From: Candidatus Poseidonia sp.
Lineage (GTDB): Archaea > Thermoplasmatota > Poseidoniia > Poseidoniales > Poseidoniaceae
Assembly (NCBI GenBank): GCA_023254365.1
Contig: JALRLQ010000044.1
Coordinates: forward strand, 1-12,568
Length of the DNA stretch: 12,568 bases
Reading direction: 5' to 3'
Positions 6,261 to 12,568 of this stretch are shown here, piece by piece. The translations under genes and the position numbers were made by a program. Under the pieces are notes generated by a model. It ran no database searches, was not told the origin of the DNA, and worked only from the letters and a program-made list of their open reading frames with translations. Position 1 is the stretch's first letter, and each line of letters begins with the position of its first letter.

Positions 6261-7520
6261 TCAGGTGAACAACAGTCGGACTCCAGCCTTCAACGCCAGT
6301 GGGCGGAAGGCTGGCACTTGGCGCAGCAGGGCCATTCCGAGCGGAACGGGCTGTTCAATATCGCCGATTTCGTTGATGATTTGGAGCGTGTCTGGATGGG
6401 CAAAGGCGTTGAAGTGTCTGTCCAATGTTTCGTCGTCACAATCACTCACCAGCAGGTTCCGTAACGCTCTCGCCTTGTCCTGCTCACGCTTCATTTTCTC
6501 CCACGGCTTTTTTGTGATGGCACGCAAAGACGACTCCGAGAGGTCATCAGCCCGAATGGCCTCCACCAACGGCTCAAGAATGCATTGAATTTGATGGAAA
6601 CCAGGGCCGATACCCCCTCCCGTCGTGGGTTTGGCCATTCCGGCGGCGTCACCGAGCAACAGCACGCGATTTTTGACCGGTCGTTTGACCATGCCAGATG
6701 GGACCGGACCGCAATAGGAGGCCACTTCTTGCACGCCAGCAAAGCGTTCCTTCCACAAGGGATGTTCAAGCAAATCTCGATAGCATGATTCGATGCTGCG
6801 GCCGTCTAATCGGTCGGCTGTTGACCACAAACCAACTCGATGGGTTCCAAACCCTGAGGGAATCACCCAAGCAAAGAATCCTGGCGCGATGGACGTCCCG
6901 CTGTACATTTCAAGCCAGCGATCTCGGCCTTGATAACCGACGACTTCGGTTTGGAAACCGATCATGACTTCCTTGGGGCGCCCCATTTTGAAATTCCGCC
7001 GTACCCAACTGTGAGCTCCATCGGCGCCGATCAAGAGGCTGCAACGAAGCGAAACGATCTCGTCACCCACACGAACCTTCAGGTCAACGCCCTCATCCGT
7101 GACCTCGGCTTCCTGCGGGGTGGCGTTTAACCACAACTCCGACCCTGCCAGCATCCCTTGCTGGACGACATACTGGTCAAATCGCTTCCTGCACACCACG
7201 TATGTGCGAAGCGTGCCTTCGGTGCCTACCGGTACCAAGGTTCCGCTTGGGCCATGAATGAGGGCGCCATCAACTTCCTCGAGAACGGTGTGATGTGCTT
7301 GAACGATGTTCATCGCTGACGGTGTGACCAAACCTGCACACTGAAACGGCCGCCCGAGTTCCTCGTGCTCTTCCAACATGAGGACCTTCAACTCCTGTTC
7401 CGCCAAGAGTGTGGCGGCTCGTCCGCCTATGGGTCCGGCGCCAACGATCACGACATCGTAGTCGACAGGCTCCATGTTTTCTGGTTCGAGAGGTTGTGTT
7501 TCAACCTTCCTTCGCCTCAC
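6261..7520 (-). CDS. Geranylgeranyl reductase family FAD-dependent oxidoreductase
   Basis: This is a flavoprotein of the family that reduces isoprenoid double bonds. In archaea these enzymes saturate the digeranylgeranyl chains of membrane lipids, and relatives act on menaquinone side chains. The Rossmann FAD motif is VGAGPIGG (26-33), preceded by YDVVIV. The family GRPxxCAGLV motif is at 56-65, GADGAHSWVRR at 165-175, APGFFAWVIP at 212-221 (a variant of the family's YxWxFP cavity motif) and the second FAD-binding block LLGDAAGMAKPTTGGGIG at 288-305. The length of 419 residues is normal. The GTG at 7520 lies 5 bases after the topoisomerase stop, suggesting translational coupling. The ATG at 7475 (residue 16) is an equally plausible start because the FAD motif begins soon after it. 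Membership is firm; whether the substrate is a lipid or menaquinone is open. Confidence 0.88.
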   Translation of the reverse strand: MRRRKVETQPLEPENMEPVDYDVVIVGAGPIGGRAATLLAEQELKVLMLEEHEELGRPFQCAGLVTPSAMNIVQAHHTVLEEVDGALIHGPSGTLVPVGTEGTLRTYVVCRKRFDQYVVQQGMLAGSELWLNATPQEAEVTDEGVDLKVRVGDEIVSLRCSLLIGADGAHSWVRRNFKMGRPKEVMIGFQTEVVGYQGRDRWLEMYSGTSIAPGFFAWVIPSGFGTHRVGLWSTADRLDGRSIESCYRDLLEHPLWKERFAGVQEVASYCGPVPSGMVKRPVKNRVLLLGDAAGMAKPTTGGGIGPGFHQIQCILEPLVEAIRADDLSESSLRAITKKPWEKMKREQDKARALRNLLVSDCDDETLDRHFNAFAHPDTLQIINEIGDIEQPVPLGMALLRQVPAFRPLALKAGVRLLFT

Positions 7521-7525
7521 CGCTT

Positions 7526-10276
7526 TCAGGAGCGTTTTGCAAATTTGTACGCAACCGATTCGTTCTTTCGAAGGTAGAGAGAAGCAGCGAAGGGGTTTCC
7601 GGTTTTCTTCGATGTGAAATCGTCAAAAGGACCCAAATTCTTTGTTTCAATCAATGCCTTTGCTTCATCCCGCGTGATGTCACGCTTCGAGATGCACCGT
7701 TCGATGTGAATTTTACATCCTGTCCCCGAATCTTCCACGGTGTAGTGCGTTTCCGTTTCAATGATGTTGGCACTGTGTGTGGGACATACGCCAACCACAC
7801 CGGGCTCAACCGGGAATCGCTTGGCATCCGCACTTGCCTCGCGTGGCGGGAAATCAAACGAAACACGATTCTTTTCAAGAACGAGAAAGGCATTGAACGG
7901 TTTGTTGCGTTTTGAAGTAAAATCTTCAAGGAGCACGGAGCGGCCTTGGGTGAAAATGACTTTTGCCTCTTCGGGTGTCACCGGGCGCTTGCACATCACG
8001 TTCTGCATGCCTCTGAAGGTGCAAGCGTCGTGGTCACACACATAGGAGGTCGAGGTGATTCGGATGTCTCCGTGGTCGCAAACAGGACACGGACAGAGGA
8101 CCTCGTCCTTTTCACTCGCCGTTCCGGCTGAGGCACCTTTGGCGTTGACTTTGCCGTCATCGGTAAGCTCCACCGACGTTTCGTACCCTTCGCCTCCTTG
8201 TGAGAAGAAACCGTGTAGGTTTTCGATGGTTCGTTGTTGGAGCAAACGGGTAGCGGTGGTGCGGTCGAACCAGCGACCTGAGGTGTCTTTCCAGAACACA
8301 AAGGAACATCCTTTGTCTCGCCCCTCGTTGAGTTCACACTGGTAGGATAAGGTGGTCTCGACGACGTTGGCAGAGCACGCTGGACAGGCGCCGAGAGGGG
8401 GTTCGTTGGCGTACAGTTGGCTTCGCTCATGGGTGCGAATCCTCTCGACCATTTGGGTGGTCAAATCGACCACTTTGCCCATGTAACTGGCCATGCTTTC
8501 TTCACCCCGTTGAACAGCGAGAAGGGACGCTTCCATATCGCCAGTAAGTTCGGGTGAAGTGATCATTTCAACAGGGATGCGTTGGAGAATGTCGATCATG
8601 CGTATACCATGAGGTGTGGCACTGATGGTGCCGTTTCTCGAACGTCGAATGTAATTTCGAGTCAACAATTTCTCAATGGTGTCGGCTCGTGTTGCGGGTG
8701 TACCGAGGCCTTTGTCTTTCATGGCCTCGGCCAGCTCATCATCGTCGATGTGTTTGCCAGCATGCTCCATCAACTGCAGAAGACTGGCTTCTTTGAGTCG
8801 GTTCTTCGGTTTGGAAAATTCCTCTGTAAATTCGTGTTCCTGCAACGTGGAAGGTGCGGGATTGGACGGAAGATTCCCCCATCCTTCAGGCACGTTGTCT
8901 TTCTTGGTCATCACCGCTCTCCAACCTGCCGTCTGAATCGATTCAACCTCCTTGATGAATTGATGGCCTGAGGCTGTGGTCGTTCGCTTCGTCACGGTCC
9001 ATTCGGCGGGTGGATGCCATGAAGCCAAGAAATTGCGCACAATCATGTCGTAGAGCTTTGCGTGGTCACCGCCAAACGATGCTGGTGGGGTTTGCCCGGT
9101 GGGGACAATGGCGTAGTGGTCGGACACCTTGCTATCGTTGAAATTGCGGCTCACATTGGAAAGCCCCTCGGACTGGAGCCGATTGACGTGCTCCTGGTAG
9201 TCGTTTTGTGCTTTGAGTTGGTCCAGTGTTTTCGCAACTGCCTCGTGCATGTCTTCGGGCAGGTGCTTGGAGTCTGTTCTGGGGTAGGTGGTGAGTTTGA
9301 ATTTGTCATACAGGTCCTGAGCGACACTCAAAGTTCGCTTGGCGGACCACGACCAGAAACTGTTCGCCCGCTTCTGAAGGGTTGTGAGGTCAAAATTGAG
9401 CGGTGGTTGTTCGGTTTTTGTCCGATTTGTTTCTTCGGTTTCAAACGGCCCACCGGCAGCAATTACCGCTTCAATGGCTTCTTTTTCGGATTGTTCAACG
9501 ATACGATGAGCCTTCAATTCGGGTTGGTCAGGGTCGTCCTTGTGCCCCACACGTTCCCAGCGTGCCATCCATGTGGCATCACCTGCATTGAACGTCGCAT
9601 TGAGTTGCCAATACGGAAGCGGAACATGCGAGAGCACTTGCAATTCATGATCAACCACCAGGGCAAGCGTCGCGGTTTGAACCCGGCCGAGCGAATTGGA
9701 TGAACGCTCCCGTCGATTTTGGGGCAAGAAGGTGTTGGCGACTCTGGAACCATTCATGCCGATGACCCAATCGGCGTGGGAACGGGCATACGCAGCGTCG
9801 GATAGGTTTTGGTAGGTTTCACCTGGTTGGCGTTCTTCAAACGCCGTGAGGAGTGCATCATAGGTCATGGATTGCATCCACATTCGAGAGGTTGGCGTTT
9901 TCACCTTCGCATGTTGCACGATGGTCCGGAAAATGAGTTCTCCCTCTCGTGCAGCATCGCAGGCATTCACAATTTCAGTCACGCCTTTGTCCTTGAGCAA
10001 TTTTTTGATGGCGTTGAGTTGCGTTCGATTTCGGCCACCCTTCGGTTTGTATTCAAACGCCTCGGGAATGTAAGGGAGGCGTTCGATGGTTTTTCGCCAA
10101 TTTTTGAAGGCTTCATCGTAGTCATCCATCATTTTGAGTTCCAGGAGATGACCTACGGCCCAGGTGATGACCAGGTCCTCGCTGTGCCAGTGCGTGTCCG
10201 TCTTTTTTCCAACACCCAAGACATTGGCAAGGTCCTCGGCAACACTGGGTTTCTCGGCAATGATGACGATGGACAT
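7526..10276 (-). CDS. topB: Type IA DNA topoisomerase, TopB (topoisomerase III)-like
   Basis: This enzyme breaks and rejoins single DNA strands through a tyrosine link, relaxing or decatenating DNA. The chosen ATG at 10276 puts the Toprim strand IVIIAEKPSVAEDLA at the N-terminus, as in TopB proteins. The frame opens 17 codons earlier, but that extension has no family sequence. With this start the protein has 916 residues. Visible features are Glu8 of AEKPS, the Toprim acidic motif CDAAREGELIF (106-116), SLGRVQT (195-201), the active-site tyrosine Tyr331 in TTYPRTDS, and GLGTPATRA (523-531). The C-terminal quarter holds three successive modules, each a zinc-ribbon-like segment followed by a GF/DFTSK-type C-terminal repeat. 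The cysteines thin out in the last module. The stop is 5 bases before the flavoprotein gene. The upstream gap is 82 bases and has no clear Shine-Dalgarno site, so leaderless translation is possible. Confidence 0.9.
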   Translation of the reverse strand: MSIVIIAEKPSVAEDLANVLGVGKKTDTHWHSEDLVITWAVGHLLELKMMDDYDEAFKNWRKTIERLPYIPEAFEYKPKGGRNRTQLNAIKKLLKDKGVTEIVNACDAAREGELIFRTIVQHAKVKTPTSRMWMQSMTYDALLTAFEERQPGETYQNLSDAAYARSHADWVIGMNGSRVANTFLPQNRRERSSNSLGRVQTATLALVVDHELQVLSHVPLPYWQLNATFNAGDATWMARWERVGHKDDPDQPELKAHRIVEQSEKEAIEAVIAAGGPFETEETNRTKTEQPPLNFDLTTLQKRANSFWSWSAKRTLSVAQDLYDKFKLTTYPRTDSKHLPEDMHEAVAKTLDQLKAQNDYQEHVNRLQSEGLSNVSRNFNDSKVSDHYAIVPTGQTPPASFGGDHAKLYDMIVRNFLASWHPPAEWTVTKRTTTASGHQFIKEVESIQTAGWRAVMTKKDNVPEGWGNLPSNPAPSTLQEHEFTEEFSKPKNRLKEASLLQLMEHAGKHIDDDELAEAMKDKGLGTPATRADTIEKLLTRNYIRRSRNGTISATPHGIRMIDILQRIPVEMITSPELTGDMEASLLAVQRGEESMASYMGKVVDLTTQMVERIRTHERSQLYANEPPLGACPACSANVVETTLSYQCELNEGRDKGCSFVFWKDTSGRWFDRTTATRLLQQRTIENLHGFFSQGGEGYETSVELTDDGKVNAKGASAGTASEKDEVLCPCPVCDHGDIRITSTSYVCDHDACTFRGMQNVMCKRPVTPEEAKVIFTQGRSVLLEDFTSKRNKPFNAFLVLEKNRVSFDFPPREASADAKRFPVEPGVVGVCPTHSANIIETETHYTVEDSGTGCKIHIERCISKRDITRDEAKALIETKNLGPFDDFTSKKTGNPFAASLYLRKNESVAYKFAKRS

Positions 10277-10342
10277 GATGTGAAAGCGCACCGACGACTC
10301 TACTTGAACCCTCCTTTCTTTCCACAATGCGCTTCACGCACA

Positions 10343-10363
10343 CATGAAATGTTTCATTTCATG
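10343..10363. repeat. Perfect 9-bp inverted repeat upstream of the topoisomerase gene
   Basis: CATGAAATG and CATTTCATG are exact reverse complements separated by TTT. The element overlaps the TGA stop of the small minus-strand gene (10359-10361) and ends 66 bases upstream of the topoisomerase start. It could be a regulator-binding palindrome or an RNA hairpin between two co-directional genes. No T-run follows on the minus strand, so an ordinary intrinsic terminator is not indicated. Chance occurrence remains possible in a window of this size. Confidence 0.4.
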
Positions 10364-10796
10364 GTTGGTTTTTGCCTCGAGAATTGTAGTTCCGCCGGTG
10401 AACGGCTTCGTTCCATTTTTGTTCTGCCTCAGGCCCTGCACAGTCCCGACAACCCGGGTAACCCGCCCTGAGCAAATCGAGCGCCGTTTCGTGAATAGCA
10501 TGCCATGCAACGTCATGCTCCAAAGGGAGCCACACCACGTCCATGGCGGGTTCAACCGCTCCAATTTCAACCAGGCAGCGGTCGGTTTCGTTTTGTACGA
10601 TTCGAACAGGACCATCATGGATCACGGTGCAGGTTGGAAAGTGGATTCGAGATGGAAGGTGATCACCCATAGCGAGAGACAATTCGTTGAGTTGTGTTTC
10701 GAGCCATTGGGGTGCATGGACACTGAGATGTTCCTCTCGCAGCAAAATTCGAGCGACCTCGCGGACCGCAGGCCAGAGAGGGTCCGTGATTCGCAT
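10359..10796 (-). CDS. Unknown small protein upstream of the topoisomerase
   Basis: This is a 145-residue protein that I do not recognise. The composition looks like that of a genuine soluble protein: amphipathic helices (WPAVREVARILLREEH, QWLETQLNELSLAM), beta strands (RCLVEIGAVE, MDVVWLPLE), a helix HAIHETALDLLRAG, and a CRDC cysteine pair near the C-terminus. I chose the ATG at 10796 because AAGG lies 5-8 bases upstream of it on the minus strand. An in-frame ATG at 10844 would also fit, but it would almost touch the pyrD start at 10851. The frame stays open further upstream to 11342, but there it is antisense to pyrD. The gene reads in the same direction as topB, 82 bases ahead of it, and is divergent from pyrD. 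The competing plus-strand frame over the same bases has no recognisable protein character. Confidence 0.65.
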   Translation of the reverse strand: MRITDPLWPAVREVARILLREEHLSVHAPQWLETQLNELSLAMGDHLPSRIHFPTCTVIHDGPVRIVQNETDRCLVEIGAVEPAMDVVWLPLEHDVAWHAIHETALDLLRAGYPGCRDCAGPEAEQKWNEAVHRRNYNSRGKNQP

Positions 10797-10850
10797 GAAA
10801 CCTTGCAAACGAAGGCAAGTCTTGAAGGATGGTATGCACGACATCGCTTC

Positions 10851-11987
10851 ATGGGCCTCGGTTATCGCTTGTTTGGGCGACCGTTGTTGAGGTTCCAAGA
10901 TTCCGAAAAAGCCCATCTTCGCTCGCTCTCCATGCTTCGTTTGGCCGCCAGCACACCACCTGGTCGATGGATGTTGAAATCGTTGTACAAACCACGACGT
11001 AGCCTTCCTGTCACGGTGTTCGGTCAGACCTACGCCCACCCCTTCGGCCTCGCCGCCGGCATGGACAAGAATGCGGTTGCGCTCAACGGGTGGTCCGCCC
11101 TCGGTCTTGCGTTTATCGAAATAGGCGGGGTGACCATGCACCGCCAAGATGGAAACCCAAAACCTCGCATGTTTCGTGCCAATCAGGCACAGGCGTTGGT
11201 GAATCGGATGGGGTTCAACAACGAAGGAAGCGAAGCCATTCAAGCACGCTTGCAAGCCTATTTTTCTCGCCACGGCCGTCCGCCAGTACCGCTTTGGGTG
11301 AATCTCGGGAAATCCAAAATCACCCCGCTCGAGGATGCCCACGAGGATTACGCCACCTCAATGCAACGGCTGTGGGAATTCACGGATGTGTTTGTGGTCA
11401 ATGTCTCTTCTCCCAACACCCCTCAACTCCGCGAATTGCAAAACGATGAGGGATTGACACGCATTTTACAAGCCTGCAACGAGGTCAATCGGGCTTGCGC
11501 AGAAGCGCATGATGCAGCGGAAAAACCGCTTCTTGTCAAAATCGCCCCGGACCTTGAGGCGCAACAACTGGCGATGATCGTTCGTACATCTCAATCAGAA
11601 GGTGCCTCCGGAATGGTGGTCAGCAACACGACGGTTCAGCGGCCTGATGCTGGTGCCTCATCGGACGCACGTGTGTTCGAGCAAGCGGGTGGCATGAGTG
11701 GAAAGCCGCTGAAGGACCGTTCCACAGCTTTGATTCAAGAGGTGAGGGCACTGGCAGGCCCAGATTGGCCCATCGTCGGGGTTGGTGGCATCTCCTCAGG
11801 TCGAGATGCTTGGGAAAAAATTGAGGCGGGTGCGACCTTGCTTCAAGCCTACAGCGGTTTTGTTTTCGAAGGCCCGAGCCTTACCAAATCCGTGGTTTCG
11901 GGTTTGCATCGCCACCTTGCGGAACATTCCATGTCCAGTCTTGATGATGCAAGAGGAAGCCGTGATTTGAGCGGCGAGGATTGTTAA
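10851..11987 (+). CDS. pyrD: Dihydroorotate dehydrogenase, class 2 (quinone-dependent)
   Basis: This FMN enzyme oxidises dihydroorotate to orotate in pyrimidine synthesis. Class 2 members sit on the membrane and pass electrons to quinone. The ATG at 10851 gives 378 residues and an N-terminal helical segment (residues 1-50, with FQDSEKAHLRSL) that lines up with the membrane-associating helices of E. coli PyrD. Key blocks are PFGLAAGMDKN (64-74), IEIGGVT (89-95), NRMGFNN (118-124), NLGKSK (151-156), VVNVSSPNTPQLR (182-194; Ser187 is the class 2 catalytic base), VKIAPDL (229-235), SNTT (258-261), GGMSGKPL (280-287), GVGGISS (310-316) and AYSGF (333-337). The plus frame is open back to 10344, but that region matches nothing in PyrD and overlaps a minus-strand gene. 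The C-terminal tail after about residue 356 is longer than in E. coli. No clear ribosome-binding site precedes the start, so the transcript may be leaderless. Confidence 0.92.
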   Translation: MGLGYRLFGRPLLRFQDSEKAHLRSLSMLRLAASTPPGRWMLKSLYKPRRSLPVTVFGQTYAHPFGLAAGMDKNAVALNGWSALGLAFIEIGGVTMHRQDGNPKPRMFRANQAQALVNRMGFNNEGSEAIQARLQAYFSRHGRPPVPLWVNLGKSKITPLEDAHEDYATSMQRLWEFTDVFVVNVSSPNTPQLRELQNDEGLTRILQACNEVNRACAEAHDAAEKPLLVKIAPDLEAQQLAMIVRTSQSEGASGMVVSNTTVQRPDAGASSDARVFEQAGGMSGKPLKDRSTALIQEVRALAGPDWPIVGVGGISSGRDAWEKIEAGATLLQAYSGFVFEGPSLTKSVVSGLHRHLAEHSMSSLDDARGSRDLSGEDC

Positions 11988-12000
11988 GGGTCCGAAGGTT

Positions 12001-12005
12001 GGTGA
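12001..12005 (+). promoter_or_regulatory. Ribosome-binding site for the ccmE-like gene
   Basis: GGTGA lies 6 bases before the ATG at 12012. This favours that ATG over the in-frame TTG at 12006, which almost abuts the motif. Confidence 0.5.
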
Positions 12006-12011
12006 TTGACG

Positions 12012-12404
12012 ATGTGGGCAAGGCGAACCCGTATCTTGGTCATCGGGGGCGTACTTACGCTTGCTTTGCTCGCCACGTTACTTGTTCAATCGCCTGTTCC
12101 CACGCAAACAGTTGACGAACTCATGGCCTCGCCCGACCAACATGTTGGCAGGGAGATTGCCGTTCGAGGTGAAGTACAAGACGGCACCATTGACAACGGC
12201 ACGATGTCGTTTGTCCTCGAGGGTGCGACATCCACCATCCGTGTGGTGTTTGCTGATGCATCGGTTTCCAACGGCTTGGATGACAACCGAACGGTCTATG
12301 CCGAGGGTGTGTTGGAATTCGATGGAGAGGTGTACACGTTGGATGCCCGCGTGATCAAAACATCATGCCCCAGCAAATACGAAGAAGCCGCCTCAGAATC
12401 CTGA
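12012..12404 (+). CDS. ccmE: CcmE-like haem chaperone of cytochrome c maturation, CxxxY variant
   Basis: CcmE takes haem from the CcmABCD complex and hands it to apocytochrome c outside the cytoplasmic membrane. This 130-residue protein has one N-terminal membrane helix (about 7-26) and then a small OB-fold beta domain. Family-like blocks are TVDELMASPDQHVGREIAVRGEV (from residue 33), TMSFVLEG with TIRVVF (64-80), and VYAEGVLEFDGEVYTLDARVI (95-115). The usual haem-binding HxxxY motif is replaced by CPSKY (Cys119, Tyr123). This CxxxY form is known from archaea and some sulfate-reducing bacteria. It starts 24 bases after pyrD and is probably co-transcribed with it, although the two functions are not obviously related. 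No other ccm genes are in the window. A different OB-fold lipid-anchored or membrane protein is a less likely alternative. Confidence 0.8.
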   Translation: MWARRTRILVIGGVLTLALLATLLVQSPVPTQTVDELMASPDQHVGREIAVRGEVQDGTIDNGTMSFVLEGATSTIRVVFADASVSNGLDDNRTVYAEGVLEFDGEVYTLDARVIKTSCPSKYEEAASES

Positions 12405-12420
12405 ACGCCCACTTCGTTGC

Positions 12421-12431
12421 CTTCATATATG
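12421..12431 (+). promoter_or_regulatory. Probable archaeal TATA box for the SRP RNA gene
   Basis: CTTCATATATG contains a clean TATA-like core at 12425-12430 in otherwise G+C-rich sequence. It lies about 25 bases upstream of where the SRP RNA appears to begin, which is the normal archaeal spacing. No convincing purine-rich BRE precedes it. Confidence 0.5.
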
Positions 12432-12449
12432 CTGAACAGGACGGTCTGG

Positions 12450-12568
12450 TGGGATAGGTGGGGAGCTCGGCGTACCCTGTACCACAAAGCGTCGTTATGG
12501 TGGGCTGAACGCCTTGGGGCGGCGGAAGCGGTCCTGTGGTTCCCGTAGGCGGACGTTGATGTCTCGCC
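12450..12568 (+). ncRNA. Archaeal-type signal recognition particle (7S) RNA, 5' part
   Basis: The sequence matches the 5' Alu domain of archaeal SRP RNA. A GGGG(A)GCTCGGCG block is followed by ACCCTGTACC, then AAAGC, a CGTTATG, and GGGCTGAACGCC. They come in the same order as the archaeal pattern GGGGGTTCGGCG, CCCTGTAACC, AAACC, CGATATG and GGGCCGAAGCCC. GGG at 12459-12462 can pair with CCC at 12475-12477, and CCAC at 12482-12485 with GTGG at 12500-12503. These give the two adjacent hairpins expected for helices 3 and 4. SRP RNA is the scaffold for SRP19 and SRP54 in targeting membrane and secreted proteins. The 5' end is estimated from the TATA box. About 300 nt would be expected, so most of the molecule, including the SRP54-binding helix, lies beyond the window. 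The match is by recall, not by covariance search. Confidence 0.72.

Noticed and set aside
10277..10327. Upstream start for the topoisomerase
   Set aside because: The 17 extra residues precede the conserved Toprim start, where family members begin within a few residues of the first strand.
10344..10850. Open plus-strand frame that would add 169 residues to the N-terminus of PyrD
   Set aside because: It contains nothing resembling PyrD or a membrane anchor, overlaps a better minus-strand gene, and the ATG at 10851 gives the normal class 2 N-terminus.
1..12568. tRNA genes, rRNA, insertion sequences or integrase sites
   Set aside because: I saw no cloverleaf with a GGTTCAAATC-type arm, no transposase or integrase motifs, and no long terminal inverted repeats. 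Apart from the SRP RNA the intergenic spaces are under 100 bases.

Overview
The window looks like a piece of a marine planktonic archaeon, most likely a Marine Group II euryarchaeote (Candidatus Poseidoniales). The evidence is a geranylgeranyl-reductase-type flavoprotein, a CcmE with the CxxxY haem-binding variant, the 5' part of an archaeal-type SRP (7S) RNA behind a TATA box, and a large acidic thrombospondin-type-3 lipoprotein. The lineage is an inference from gene content; no marker gene was compared by search.

Layout. (1) Bases 1 to about 395 are about 38% G+C and read on the minus strand as an internal piece of a PrpF/GalD-type tautomerase. At about 391-402 this switches abruptly, with a few shared bases, to roughly 55% G+C DNA carrying the C-terminal half of an M24/PepP-type aminopeptidase on the plus strand. 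Both genes are cut at the same point, so this is either a chimeric join (assembly or amplification) or a recent recombination breakpoint. (2) The peptidase remnant is followed 9 bases later by an MqnC-like radical-SAM gene for menaquinone synthesis by the futalosine route. (3) Five minus-strand genes then run from 10796 down to 2042: a small unknown protein, a TopB-type topoisomerase, a geranylgeranyl reductase family flavoprotein, an unknown two-helix membrane protein, and a 1009-residue lipoprotein. Gaps are 82, 5, 9 and 37 bases, so most of them probably share a transcript. The lipoprotein overlaps the 3' end of mqnC by 14 bases. (4) Divergent from this block are pyrD (class 2 dihydroorotate dehydrogenase), a ccmE-like gene and the start of the SRP RNA, all on the plus strand.

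How the genes fit together. MqnC makes a menaquinone precursor. Class 2 PyrD normally passes electrons to a membrane quinone. The flavoprotein family saturates isoprenoid chains of archaeal lipids or of menaquinone. CcmE delivers haem to c-type cytochromes. The window is therefore rich in membrane-electron-transport functions, although the genes lie in different transcription units. The most interesting gene is the lipoprotein. It has a lipobox, two probable beta domains, a long calcium-binding-type acidic repeat region, an uncharacterised middle domain and a C-terminal region that lines up with bacterial peptide-N-glycosidase F, including two of its three catalytic acids. This suggests a surface-anchored protein acting on glycoproteins, or a new member of that fold.
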